DNA from: an uncultured Eubacteriales bacterium
GTDB lineage: Bacteria > Bacillota > Clostridia > Lachnospirales > Bianqueaceae
Direction: 5' to 3'
Assembly (NCBI GenBank): GCA_902783575.1
Contig: CACZRP010000124.1
Span: 1 to 33,411 of the forward strand
DNA length: 33,411 bases
A program made the translations under genes and the position numbers. Shown here piece after piece: positions 6,933 to 14,910 of this stretch (its first letter is position 1; every line of letters begins with the position of its first letter). Below the pieces are notes generated by a model. That model had not been told where the DNA came from. It made no database searches and was given only the letters and a program-made list of their open reading frames with translations.

Positions 6933-8385
6933 TCAAAAAAACTCCACCGGCCGCCTCTGGCCGGTGGTTATTTTTTGTATCCTGTCGCTTTTATTAGTCA
7001 GCTGCAAGACGGCTTCTCCTGCAGGAGATTCAGCCGTAAATTCGACCGGGGCACCTGCCGGAGAAAGCAGCGCGGCCCAGGAGGCATCTGCCGAAACGCC
7101 CGCCGAGGCATCTGCTGAGGAATCCGCAGCGCAATCTGCTGATACATCCGCAGCCGCGGAAAGCCAGAATGGCGGTTCAGAGTCTGCTGACGCCCAGGCC
7201 GGCGAGAGCGCTGAAGCCCAAGGCACCGAATCCCAGTCCTCCAATGCCTCCTCCGAGGCTGCCGAAGCTGAATCCCAGCCCGAGCCCGAGGTCTACGGCT
7301 ATGGCCTCTTTGGCGGCAACCCCTACGAGGGCGGCGGCCTGGCGGCCATCACCCCCGAGCAGGAGGCGGCCATCCGCCAGATGATTTCTGAAATGACCCT
7401 GGAAGAAAAGGTGGGCCAGATGTTCTTCGCCCGCTTCCCGGGCGGCACCGCCGATCCCTACAGTCCTGCCCAGGCCCAGGCCGTGGTGGACCAGTTCCAT
7501 GTGGGCGGCTTTGTACTTTTTAAAGAAGACTTTAACGTGGACTCTGACACGGCCATCATTGACAAGCTGGATGCCGTGCAGGCTTCCTCCGATATTCCGC
7601 TCCTCATGGCGGTGGATGAAGAGGGCGGCTACGTGAACCGGGTCAGCCCCTATTTCCGTGACAGCGAATTCCTCTCCCCCAGAAATGCCTATGCCTGGGG
7701 CGGCGAGGGCGTGCTGATGTCCGAGATCTACGAGCGCTGCGAGCTCCTGGGAGATCTGCATCTGAACATGAACCTTTATCCGGTATGCGATCTTTCCGAC
7801 AATCCGGAAGATTTCATCTATAACCGCGCCTTCAGCGGTGATCCCGATACGGCCGCGGACTACATCGCCGAGGTCGTCAAGTTGATGCAGGGCTACCATA
7901 TGGCCTGCAGCCTCAAGCATTTCCCGGGCTACGGCAACAACGTGGATACTCATACGGGCATTGCCGTGGACGAGCGGGATCGGGAGACTTTCTACGCCCA
8001 GGATTTCAGGCCCTTCGCGGCGGGCATCGCTCAGGGCGCCCAGACCGTGATGGTGAGCCACAATATCGTCAAGGCCTTTGACGCGGAGTTTCCGGCTTCT
8101 CTATCCCCCGAGATGCATCGAGTGCTGCGGGAGGATCTGGGCTTTGAGGGTGTCATCGTCACCGATGATCTGGGCATGGGCGCCGTGGCGGAATACACCG
8201 ACGGCCGCGTGGCGGTGCAGGCGGTCATCGCCGGCAATGACCTGCTGATCACCAAGGAGTACGAAACCCAGTACCAGGAAGTCCTGACCGCTGTCAATGA
8301 CGGCGTGATTACGGAACAGCGCATCGAGGAATCGGTCTACCGCATTCTCCGGATGAAGGTTTCCATGGGTCTTCTGAAACTGTAA
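6925..8385 (+). CDS. GH3 family beta-N-acetylhexosaminidase-like lipoprotein
   Basis: The start at 6925 gives a lipoprotein signal with the lipobox LLVSC (Cys27). Residues about 28-140 are a low-complexity Ala/Ser/Glu linker. Residues about 150-486 are a GH3 domain with the NagZ signature KHFPGYGNNVDTH (331-343), supplying the Asp-His acid/base dyad, and VTDDLGM with nucleophile Asp414. It is expected to trim N-acetylglucosamine from peptidoglycan fragments or glycans outside the membrane. The start overlaps the end of the acyl carrier protein gene, which implies translational coupling. GH3 beta-glucosidase activity is less likely given the KHFPG-D-H motif. Confidence 0.85.
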   Translation: MNNQKNSTGRLWPVVIFCILSLLLVSCKTASPAGDSAVNSTGAPAGESSAAQEASAETPAEASAEESAAQSADTSAAAESQNGGSESADAQAGESAEAQGTESQSSNASSEAAEAESQPEPEVYGYGLFGGNPYEGGGLAAITPEQEAAIRQMISEMTLEEKVGQMFFARFPGGTADPYSPAQAQAVVDQFHVGGFVLFKEDFNVDSDTAIIDKLDAVQASSDIPLLMAVDEEGGYVNRVSPYFRDSEFLSPRNAYAWGGEGVLMSEIYERCELLGDLHLNMNLYPVCDLSDNPEDFIYNRAFSGDPDTAADYIAEVVKLMQGYHMACSLKHFPGYGNNVDTHTGIAVDERDRETFYAQDFRPFAAGIAQGAQTVMVSHNIVKAFDAEFPASLSPEMHRVLREDLGFEGVIVTDDLGMGAVAEYTDGRVAVQAVIAGNDLLITKEYETQYQEVLTAVNDGVITEQRIEESVYRILRMKVSMGLLKL

Positions 8386-8413
8386 AAAGCGGAAGCAGCC
8401 ATCCGAATATAAC

Positions 8414-8463
8414 AATACCTGACAGGCTAACCGCGAGAAATCGTAGGATGTTTATCAGGTATT
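8414..8463 (+). terminator. Hairpin after the GH3 gene
   Basis: AATACCTGA (8414-8422) pairs with TCAGGTATT (8455-8463) around a 32-base loop. The tail is only partly T-rich. The same stem occurs in the clear terminator at 23001-23033. Confidence 0.45.
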
Positions 8464-8573
8464 ATTATTGTGCGAAGGTTTCCAGATATTCTTTGTAAGG
8501 ACAGGTTTCAAAGAAACCCAAAGGGTGATTAAGCCAGGCAAAGGATACTTGTGCCGCTGGTTATGCGGCCACG

Positions 8574-9174
8574 GTTTCACACATTTCGTGTTTTCCTATG
8601 ATCTTGTGAAAATCCTTTTGATAAGATTTTGCTGAGTTTCACGGATCCTATTATAACACCATTTTTGAGACAGTCGATTTTCACATGCCCTGGATCATCT
8701 CTATGTTTTGCGACAGTAATTATCGCAAATCTGTGCGATACGCCCTTTCTTGTTAAAATTTATTTTCACATTTTTAATGCTTTCCGGCGATTTTGTGACA
8801 ACCGGCTTTGGCGGGTTTCACACATCCTCCGGAAACCCTATCTTTTGTGAAACTGAGTTGTCACAGATCCGGCGTCATCACTGCATTCTGTGAAAATCTG
8901 GTTTTGACCAGTTTCACAGATTAGGCCTTGTCTCTATGTTTTGTGACAATCGGCCAATTGAGTTTCACTGGGCGCCTCAGACCTGGCTGTCTGTGACAGA
9001 ATGCTGTCACCAGAAAGACCCGTCCTAATGATTTGTGACATAAATAGCCTGAAACGCAAGGATTTTCCCTTTTTTAAGGGTTATTTTTGTCACACATCGC
9101 CTGTTCTTGACTCTCCTGTGAAAGTGTTTTGAGAAATTGTCACAGAGCATCAAATAATCCATGAATTGTGACAA
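8574..9174. repeat. Repeat array 1: twelve inverted TKTCACA/TGTGAMA pairs
   Basis: Left arms (consensus TTTCACA or TGTCACA) start at 8575, 8637, 8679, 8721, 8764, 8816, 8859, 8912, 8963, 9005, 9088 and 9138. Right arms (TGTGAAA or TGTGACA) start at 8605, 8666, 8709, 8751, 8794, 8846, 8889, 8942, 8992, 9034, 9117 and 9167. Left-to-right distance is 29 or 30 bp in all twelve units. The gap from a right arm to the next left arm is 12-13 bp (five times), 21-23 (four times), 32 and 54. The arms at 8666, 8709, 8721 and 8751 are degenerate. The sequence between arms differs in every unit. No coding frame fits. It lies between two convergent genes. Confidence 0.85.
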
Positions 9175-9213
9175 TCCGTGGGACGGCTGTCCCTGGGCTA
9201 AATTCTGAGCATA

Positions 9214-9250
9214 CAAAAATTAGCGGCGAAGTGCACATAAACTTCGCCGC
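9214..9250 (-). terminator. Terminator of the proBA operon
   Basis: GCGGCGAAGT (9223-9232) pairs with ACTTCGCCGC (9241-9250) over an 8-base loop. On the minus strand the stem is followed by TAATTTTTG. It lies 34 bp after the proA stop. Confidence 0.85.
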
Positions 9251-9284
9251 ATCTTTATTTGCAGAGTAATCTGGCCGCAGGCAG

Positions 9285-10541
9285 TCAGCGGATATCACCG
9301 TTTCCGGTGATGATATATTTATAGGAACAAAGCTCCCGCAGGCCCATGGGACCCCGGGCGTGCAGCTTCTGGGTGCTGATGCCCATCTCGCAGCCCAGCC
9401 CGAACTCGCCGCCATCGGTGAAGCGGGTGGAGGCGTTCACGTATACCGCCGCGCTGTCGACCCCCTCGGTAAAGGCCTGGGCCGCCGCCGGATCCTCCGT
9501 GATAATGGCCTCGCTGTGGTGGGTACTGTGCTCCCGGATATGCCGAACGGCTTCCGGCAGGGAGTCCACCACCCGGACAGCCAGGATATAATCCAGAAAT
9601 TCCGTATCGAAATCCTCGGGACCGGCCGCGGTTCCGGGGATTATTTTCTGCGCTTTTTCATCCAGCCGAAGCTCCACCGGCGCAAGGCCAGCCTTTTCCC
9701 TCTCATCAACAAGACGAGCCTTCAGCAGAGGCAGGAACTGTTCCGCCACAGCGGTATGGACCAGACAGACCTCCGCAGCGTTGCAGACGCTGGGCCGGCT
9801 GGTTTTGGCATTGTCCGCAATGGCCAGAGCCATATCAAGATTCGCAGATTGATCCACATAGAGATGGCAGATGCCGGTGCCAGTTTCAATGCAGGGCACC
9901 AGGGACTGCTCCACACAGGCCCGAATCAGCCCTGCGCCGCCCCGGGGGATCAGCAGATCCACCAGGCCACGGGCCTTCATGAGATCCAGGGAGCTCTGGC
10001 GGGTGGTGTCCTCCACCAGCTGCAGCAGCTCCGGATCCAGTCCGGCCTCCGCCAGGCCTTTCTGCATGGCTTTGACAATCTCAGCCGCGGAGCGCCAGGC
10101 TTCCTTGCCGGAACGCAGTACGCAGGCGGAGCCGGCCTTCAAAGCCAGGGCGGCCGCATCGGAGGTGACGTTGGGCCGGCTTTCATAAATAATGGCAATG
10201 ACGCCCATGGGGACGGTGACCCGCCGGATTTTCAAAGATCCGCCGTGGCCGGTGGTTTCGGAAAGAACCTCGCCCACAGGATCCGGCAGCGCCGCCACCT
10301 GGCGGATGCCCTCCGCCATGCCCTGAATGCGGCTTGCGTTCAGCATCAGGCGGTCCAGCATCACCGGGGAAATGTGAGACTTCGCGCTTTCCATGTCCTG
10401 TTGGTTGGCTTCCAGAATGGCATCCGTCGCCGCCACCAGAGCATCGGCCATTTTCAGCAGGGCCTCGTCCTTTTGATGGGTGGTGAAATGAGCCTCGGAA
10501 GAGGCAGCTTTGGCTTTTTTCAGCAGTTCGAGAGTTGTCAT
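9285..10541 (-). CDS. proA: Gamma-glutamyl phosphate reductase
   Basis: Second enzyme of proline synthesis: it reduces glutamyl 5-phosphate to glutamate semialdehyde with NADPH. The 418 residues match the usual length. Visible features are [14 protein letters not shown] (119-132) and the catalytic Cys253 in SVCNAAE. AAGGAG lies 7 bp before the ATG. It follows proB after 33 bp, and a strong terminator follows. Confidence 0.95.
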   Translation of the reverse strand: MTTLELLKKAKAASSEAHFTTHQKDEALLKMADALVAATDAILEANQQDMESAKSHISPVMLDRLMLNASRIQGMAEGIRQVAALPDPVGEVLSETTGHGGSLKIRRVTVPMGVIAIIYESRPNVTSDAAALALKAGSACVLRSGKEAWRSAAEIVKAMQKGLAEAGLDPELLQLVEDTTRQSSLDLMKARGLVDLLIPRGGAGLIRACVEQSLVPCIETGTGICHLYVDQSANLDMALAIADNAKTSRPSVCNAAEVCLVHTAVAEQFLPLLKARLVDEREKAGLAPVELRLDEKAQKIIPGTAAGPEDFDTEFLDYILAVRVVDSLPEAVRHIREHSTHHSEAIITEDPAAAQAFTEGVDSAAVYVNASTRFTDGGEFGLGCEMGISTQKLHARGPMGLRELCSYKYIITGNGDIR

Positions 10542-10574
10542 GACAGTCTCCTTGCTTTTCAGATTGATGGACGT

Positions 10575-11339
10575 TCAGGCCCTTTTGAAGCGGGTGCCCG
10601 CCGGTTTTCCTTCCATAATATCATACAGCACGCTGGCCCGGGCGCCCTGAGCGATGACCAGCTGGGCGCCAGCCTCCAGCACAATTTTCGCGGCTCGCAG
10701 CTTGGTTTCCATGCCGCCGGTGCCCAGCTCGGAACCCTTGCCGGCGGCCAGAGCCTCGATCTGGGGCGTAATTTCCTCCACCAGCGGAATCAGCTGGGCG
10801 GAGGGATCCTTGTGGGGATCCGCGGTGTAAAGGCCCTTGATATCGGACAGGAGAATCACCAGCTCGGCGCCCGCGAAGACACCCACCAGGGCGGCCAGGG
10901 TATCGTTGTCACCCACGGCGATTTCCGAGGTGGCGATGGTATCGTTCTCGTTGATGATGGGAAGAGCCCCCAGCTCCAGCAGACGGGACATGGTATTTTC
11001 GACGTTCTGGCGGCGCACCGGATCCTCCAGGTCTTCCCCGGTGAGGAGGATCTGGGCGGTGGTGTGGCCATATTTGTTGAAATAGCGGTCATAGGTATAC
11101 ATGAGCTCGCACTGGCCCACCGCGGCGGCCGCCTGTTTGGTGGGCATATCCGTGGGGCGGGCTTTCAGCATCAGCTTTCCGACGCCCATGCCGATGGCGC
11201 CGGAGGAGACCAGAATAATCTCATGTCCGGCATTTTTCAGGTCGCTGATGACCTTCACCAGCTCTTCCATGCGGCGGATATTCAGCCGCCCGGTGGAGTG
11301 GGCCAGGGTTGAGGTTCCTATTTTAATAACTACGCGCAT
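10575..11339 (-). CDS. proB: Glutamate 5-kinase without PUA domain
   Basis: First committed enzyme of proline synthesis, phosphorylating glutamate. Amino-acid kinase motifs are Lys6 in VVIKIGTST, SSGAIG (45-50), INENDT (129-134) and GDND (143-146). At 254 residues it holds only the kinase domain; the C-terminal PUA domain of the 367-residue E. coli form is absent, as in several Firmicutes. The start at 11339 is chosen for AAGGAAG about 7 bp upstream and because the kinase fold begins at once. Feedback inhibition by proline is expected from the family but cannot be read from sequence. Confidence 0.95.
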   Translation of the reverse strand: MRVVIKIGTSTLAHSTGRLNIRRMEELVKVISDLKNAGHEIILVSSGAIGMGVGKLMLKARPTDMPTKQAAAAVGQCELMYTYDRYFNKYGHTTAQILLTGEDLEDPVRRQNVENTMSRLLELGALPIINENDTIATSEIAVGDNDTLAALVGVFAGAELVILLSDIKGLYTADPHKDPSAQLIPLVEEITPQIEALAAGKGSELGTGGMETKLRAAKIVLEAGAQLVIAQGARASVLYDIMEGKPAGTRFKRA

Positions 11340-11369
11340 GTGTGCTTCCTTAATAAAACAGTTTTTCAC

Positions 11370-11398
11370 AGTATATCAGCGGACAGGCAGGAAATCAA
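11370..11398 (-). promoter_or_regulatory. Promoter of proBA
   Basis: On the minus strand TTGATT (11393-11398) and TATACT (11370-11375) are 17 bp apart, about 30 bp before the proB start. Confidence 0.75.
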
Positions 11399-11409
11399 TA
11401 AAAATATGA

Positions 11410-11438
11410 TTGCGCCCTCTGGGGAATTGTGCTACAAT
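11410..11438 (+). promoter_or_regulatory. Promoter of the ROK regulator gene
   Basis: TTGCGC (11410-11415) and TACAAT (11433-11438) are 17 bp apart, about 40 bp before the start. It is divergent from the proBA promoter, with 11 bp between the -35 boxes. Confidence 0.65.
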
Positions 11439-11479
11439 GGCCATATTAAAGATGTTTTTAAAACGAAAAGAGGCATATC

Positions 11480-12511
11480 ATGGGAGAGATTCGTTATAAC
11501 AAATCGATCGTTAAAAATATCAATGAAAGCCTGATCCGCCGGACCCTTCAGGGCGGCGGTTCTTTTACGAAGACCAAGGTTGCCCGGGAAACCGGACTGA
11601 GCTTCCCCACCGTGAGCCGTATCCTGGACGAGATGGAAGAGGCCGGAGAAATCCTGGGCGGTGGCGTGGACCCCACCACCGGCGGACGCCATGCCCAGTC
11701 CTATGTTCTGAATCCTGATTACGCTTATGTCCTTTGCATTTATTTCCCCAACACCCGCACCATGAGATCGCTGCTGATCAATGCCGTGGGTGAGCAGACG
11801 GAAAGGGAAGATATCAGCATTCCTGATCTGAAAACTGGCGTGATGTCCTTTATCGATGAGTGTGTTTCCGAAAAGATGAAGAAGTATTCCGTCAAGGCCA
11901 TTTCCGTGGGCCTTCCCTGGGGAGTGTCCCTGGGTAAAATCCTTTTCGGCGCCAAGGAAATCGGACTGGAGAACTTCCCCATTGAAGAGCATTTGAAGGA
12001 AAAGTTCGGTGTCAGCGCCCGGGTAGAGAACGATATGAACGCCGCCGCTGCGGGCTGCTATGTCCGCATGTTCGGACGGGATGAGCGGATTTCCCTGGCC
12101 TGTATTTCCGTGGGAAAAACGGGCTGCGGCTGCGGACTTTATGTCCGGGGTCACCTGGTTAGGGGTGCCCATGGTTTTGCCGGTGAGCTCAGGTATGTGG
12201 CGGCCAATGATAAAGACAACATGGATGAGGCCTTCCGGGATGGGTTCAAGACCTATGACCAGACCACCTGTATTGCCCAGATGGTGACGTCCGTCTGCGC
12301 CACGGTGGATCCCGCTTATGTGGTTTTCTATCACCGCAGCGATGTGAATCAGGACCTTTCCAGCGTAGAAAAGGTCTGCCGCCGGTATCTTCCGGACGAG
12401 GTGGTTCCCCATCTGATCTCCACCGATACCTACGCGGAGGATCTGGAGAACGGCCTGATTGAGTTTGGTACGGAGCTGCTGCTGGCAGGATATGAGATTA
12501 TCAACCGGTAA
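11480..12511 (+). CDS. ROK family transcriptional regulator
   Basis: The 343-residue protein has an N-terminal winged helix-turn-helix (about 10-65, with TKTKVARETGLSFPTVSRIL) and a C-terminal ROK domain. ROK repressors sense sugars or sugar phosphates, as XylR and NagC do. The hinge motif GHLVRGAHGFAGEL near residues 222-235 is recognisable, but the Cys-rich zinc motif CxCGxxGCxE of many ROK proteins is missing. It is divergent from proBA and upstream of a MATE transporter. Its target is unknown; autoregulation or control of the transporter is the simplest guess. Confidence 0.85.
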   Translation: MGEIRYNKSIVKNINESLIRRTLQGGGSFTKTKVARETGLSFPTVSRILDEMEEAGEILGGGVDPTTGGRHAQSYVLNPDYAYVLCIYFPNTRTMRSLLINAVGEQTEREDISIPDLKTGVMSFIDECVSEKMKKYSVKAISVGLPWGVSLGKILFGAKEIGLENFPIEEHLKEKFGVSARVENDMNAAAAGCYVRMFGRDERISLACISVGKTGCGCGLYVRGHLVRGAHGFAGELRYVAANDKDNMDEAFRDGFKTYDQTTCIAQMVTSVCATVDPAYVVFYHRSDVNQDLSSVEKVCRRYLPDEVVPHLISTDTYAEDLENGLIEFGTELLLAGYEIINR

Positions 12512-12600
12512 GTTCGTCCGGGTGATGGGTTCGTTGTCAACCGGTAAGCCCGTCCGGCTGATGGTTTTGTTATCAATCGGCGGGCTCGCCTGACCGATTT
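12498..12600 (+). repeat. Three degenerate tandem copies of a ~36 bp unit
   Basis: The unit begins with TATCAACCGGTAAG near 12498, recurs as TGTCAACCGGTAAG about 36 bp later, and again as TATCAATCGGCGGG. The first copy contains the last codons and stop of the ROK gene, so the 3' end of that gene has been duplicated downstream. The last copy overlaps the terminator hairpin. Confidence 0.7.
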
Positions 12601-12602
12601 TT
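12572..12602 (+). terminator. Terminator between the ROK and MATE genes
   Basis: AATCGG and CCGATT close a GC-rich hairpin with an inner GGGC/GCCT helix, followed by TTTTT. It ends only about 12 bp before the MATE start, so it may act as an attenuator rather than a full stop. Confidence 0.6.
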
Positions 12603-12614
12603 GTGAGGATTCGA

Positions 12615-13976
12615 ATGAAAACAGAATGGCTTGTTAAAGACAGGCGTTTTTACCAGAGGCTTTTTGCTTTGGCCCTGCCCATGGCGGGGCAGAGCATCCT
12701 GACCTTCGCGGTGGGCCTGGCTGACAATATCATGGTGGGTCAGATCGGAGATCTGGCCCTTTCTGGCGTTTATATGGCCAATCAGTGGATGACGATGCTG
12801 CAGCAGTTCATCCACGGCTTTATGACGGCGGCGCTGGTAATCGCCACCCAATACTGGGGCAAGAAGGATACCAGGAGCATCAAAACCATCCTGGCCATTA
12901 CGGCCAAGTTCGCGGCGGTGACGGGGCTGCTGTTTTTCGCGGCCGCCTTCTTTTTCCCCGTCCGGCTGATGGGGCTCTACACCAACGATCCCCAGGTGGC
13001 GGCGGAAGCGGCGCGGTATATCCGCATCGTGGCGGTTTCCTATCTTTTCTATGTGGCCACTGAGCTTCTGATGACCGCCATGAAATCCGTGGAGACGGTG
13101 GGCATCGCCCTGTACACCGCCATCAGCACGCTGATCATTAATGTCGTGCTGAATTATCTCCTGATTTTCGGCAAGCTGGGCTTCCCGGCCATGGGCGTCG
13201 CCGGCGCCGCCGTGGCCACTCTCGCGGCCCGCATTGTGGAAACCGGCATCATGATTTATTATGTCAAATTCCGGGATCATAAGCTGAATCTCCGCCTGGC
13301 GGACCTGGCGCTGCACTCCCGGACCCTGCTGAAGGACTATATCAGGTATGGCATACCGGTCTTCGCCGGGGCCGCCGTCTGGGGCATCAACATGACGGGT
13401 CAGGGCGCCATCGTGGGCCGTCTCGGCCAGAGCGCTATTTCGGCCATCAGTATCTCCAACAATATGTTCCAGATCGTATCCGTGGGCGTCTATGGCGTGG
13501 CCAGCGCCACAGCTATAATTATAGGAAAAACCGTGGGCAGCGGAGACTACGAGCTGGTGAAAAAATACGCGAAAACTCTGCAGCTGGTGTTTGTGGCCAT
13601 GGGCCTGGGCACCGCTGTGCTGATGTATGCCAGCCACTGGCTGATCCCCCTCATGTATCCGTCCATCGAGCCGGAAACACGGGTCATCGTGAACCAGCTG
13701 CTCCTGGTGCTGACGGTGATGGTCATCGGTACCGCCTACCAGATGTCCTCCCTGACGGGCATCGTCCGGGCCGGCGGCCTGACCCACTTTGTCTTTGTCA
13801 ATGATACGATTTTTGTCTGCCTGGTGGTGCTGCCCCTGGGCTTCCTTTCCGCTTTTGTCTTCCATGCTCCCGTATGGGTGGTCTTCGCCTGCCTGAAATG
13901 CGACCAGATCCTCAAATGCTTCGTGGCCCTGGTGAAGGTGAACCGGTTTAAGTGGATTAAGAATATTACCAGGTAG
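12615..13976 (+). CDS. MATE family efflux transporter
   Basis: A 453-residue protein with about twelve membrane segments in two related halves, of the DinF/NorM superfamily. Typical features are PMAGQSILTF in the first segment, the ADNIMVG motif just after, and a second-half GIPVFAGAAVWG. It exports cationic drugs or metabolites by Na+ or H+ antiport. The ATG at 12615 has GAGGA 5 bp upstream; an earlier GTG in frame would overlap that site. The substrate cannot be assigned. Repeat array 2 begins 13 bp after the stop. Confidence 0.9.
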   Translation: MKTEWLVKDRRFYQRLFALALPMAGQSILTFAVGLADNIMVGQIGDLALSGVYMANQWMTMLQQFIHGFMTAALVIATQYWGKKDTRSIKTILAITAKFAAVTGLLFFAAAFFFPVRLMGLYTNDPQVAAEAARYIRIVAVSYLFYVATELLMTAMKSVETVGIALYTAISTLIINVVLNYLLIFGKLGFPAMGVAGAAVATLAARIVETGIMIYYVKFRDHKLNLRLADLALHSRTLLKDYIRYGIPVFAGAAVWGINMTGQGAIVGRLGQSAISAISISNNMFQIVSVGVYGVASATAIIIGKTVGSGDYELVKKYAKTLQLVFVAMGLGTAVLMYASHWLIPLMYPSIEPETRVIVNQLLLVLTVMVIGTAYQMSSLTGIVRAGGLTHFVFVNDTIFVCLVVLPLGFLSAFVFHAPVWVVFACLKCDQILKCFVALVKVNRFKWIKNITR

Positions 13977-13988
13977 ATGGATGGTGGT

Positions 13989-14363
13989 GACTTCCTACCC
14001 AGCCGCCCAGCGCGAGTAGGAAGTTTGCAGGCAAATGACCTGACTTCCTACCCAGCCGACCTACGCGAGTAGGAAGTCCATAGTTTTTGACACACTCTTC
14101 CTACTTCCTGGTAGGAAGTATTACTGTATTTCTGATCAGTTCCTACCATAAAACTTTTTTGAGAGCGCTGGGCGGTAGGAAGTCTATGTTTTTTCCAACA
14201 CTTTTCCTATTCAGCGGTAGGAAGATCGTTCCAATTCCAGCTCACTTCCTACCATCAAAAACTTGTTGGGTAGGAAGTTCACAGCTTTTGAGGCCTATTT
14301 CCTACCATGAAGTAGGAAGTATTGCCGTCTCCTTGATTTCTTCCTACCGCAAATTTGTAGGCA
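13989..14363. repeat. Repeat array 2: phased inverted GTAGGAA/TTCCTAC pairs
   Basis: TTCCTAC arms start at 13992, 14045, 14098, 14140, 14204 (TTCCTAT), 14246, 14299 and 14341. GTAGGAA arms start at 14016, 14069, 14111, 14175, 14217, 14270, 14312 and 14357 (GTAGGCA). From each GTAGGAA to the next TTCCTAC the distance is exactly 29 bp, seven times out of seven. The opposite distances are 24, 24, 13, 35, 13, 24, 13 and 16. Apart from the degenerate last one, these are 13 plus a multiple of 11. The 18-22 bases inside each 29-bp unit are all different. Only the first two linkers are near-duplicates. Confidence 0.9.
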
Positions 14364-14736
14364 ATCCCCTGCGGGGACTCCCCTACGGGGAGGAGAAGTG
14401 TTTAAAAAAGGCATGGGTGCCTCCCCTGCGAGGAGGAGAAGTGTTCAAAAAAGACATGGGTGCCTCCCCTGCGGGGAGGAGAAGTGTTCAAAAAAGGCAT
14501 GAGTGCCTCCCCTGCGGGGAGGAGAAGTGTTCAAAAAAGGCATGGGTGCCTCCCCTGCGGGGAGGAGAAGTGCTCCAAATTGACATAGTCTCCTCCCCCA
14601 TGGGGAGTCAGATCCCAGAAAATAGACATGATCTCCTCCCTGGTGGGGAGTCAGATCCCAGAAAATAGACATAATCTCCTCCCTAATGGGGAGGCAGTTG
14701 CCAGAAATATGGACAGTTCTCCTCCCTCGCAATGAG
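14364..14736. repeat. Repeat array 3: 43-bp tandem repeats with CTCCCC/GGGGAG palindrome
   Basis: CTCCCC (later CTCCCT) starts at 14378, 14421, 14464, 14507, 14550, 14593, 14636, 14679 and 14722, a period of exactly 43 bp. GGGGAG or a variant follows 9 bp later in each, making a compact palindrome with a 3-base centre. The 28-base spacers of copies 1-4 are almost identical (beginning GAGAAGTGTT). Copy 5 begins the same way and then diverges. Copies 6 and 7 share another spacer (beginning TCAGATCCCAG), and copy 8 differs again. A partial unit TCCCC/GGGGA at 14365-14377 joins the array to array 2 without a gap. Confidence 0.9.
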
Positions 14737-14839
14737 CCTTGTATTATGGATTCCAGGAGAGATAGCCAAATAAACATTAAAAACAGCCAAGTAAGCAAAT
14801 ATGCTAACGATTCAACTTGAATCTGATACATTTATCTTG
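14737..14839. other. AT-rich spacer with no recognised feature
   Basis: The stretch between array 3 and the next promoter is AT-rich and without a gene, hairpin or repeat that I can support. Confidence 0.6.
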
Positions 14840-14867
14840 TTGACACACGGAAAAAATGTGTTATTCT
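14840..14867 (+). promoter_or_regulatory. Promoter of the DUF4190-like gene
   Basis: TTGACA (14840-14845) and TATTCT (14862-14867) are 16 bp apart, about 43 bp before the start codon. Confidence 0.65.
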
Positions 14868-14910
14868 TTTCCTAACCCCGTTTTCTATCGAAAAGAGAGG
14901 AGAGCAAAAC

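Noticed and set aside
8629-8850. Small open frame inside array 1
   Set aside because: It crosses the repeat arms, has no ribosome site and no protein-like composition.
9360-11312. 650-codon open frame opposite proA and proB
   Set aside because: Antisense shadow of two clear genes in a GC-rich third-position context.
11361-11400. Another array-1 unit starting with TTTTCACAG upstream of proB
   Set aside because: The left-arm-like motif has no partner at 28-30 bp, and the site is explained by the proB promoter.
14087-14668. Open frame of 193 codons across arrays 2 and 3
   Set aside because: It merely runs through the repeats. The 43-bp period is not a multiple of three, so each copy is read in a different frame, and no ribosome site precedes it.
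13989-14736. CRISPR array
   Set aside because: Repeats in array 2 are inverted 7-9 bp motifs with variable gaps, and in array 3 the spacers are near copies of each other. No cas gene is present, and no 23-40 bp direct repeat with unique spacers is seen.
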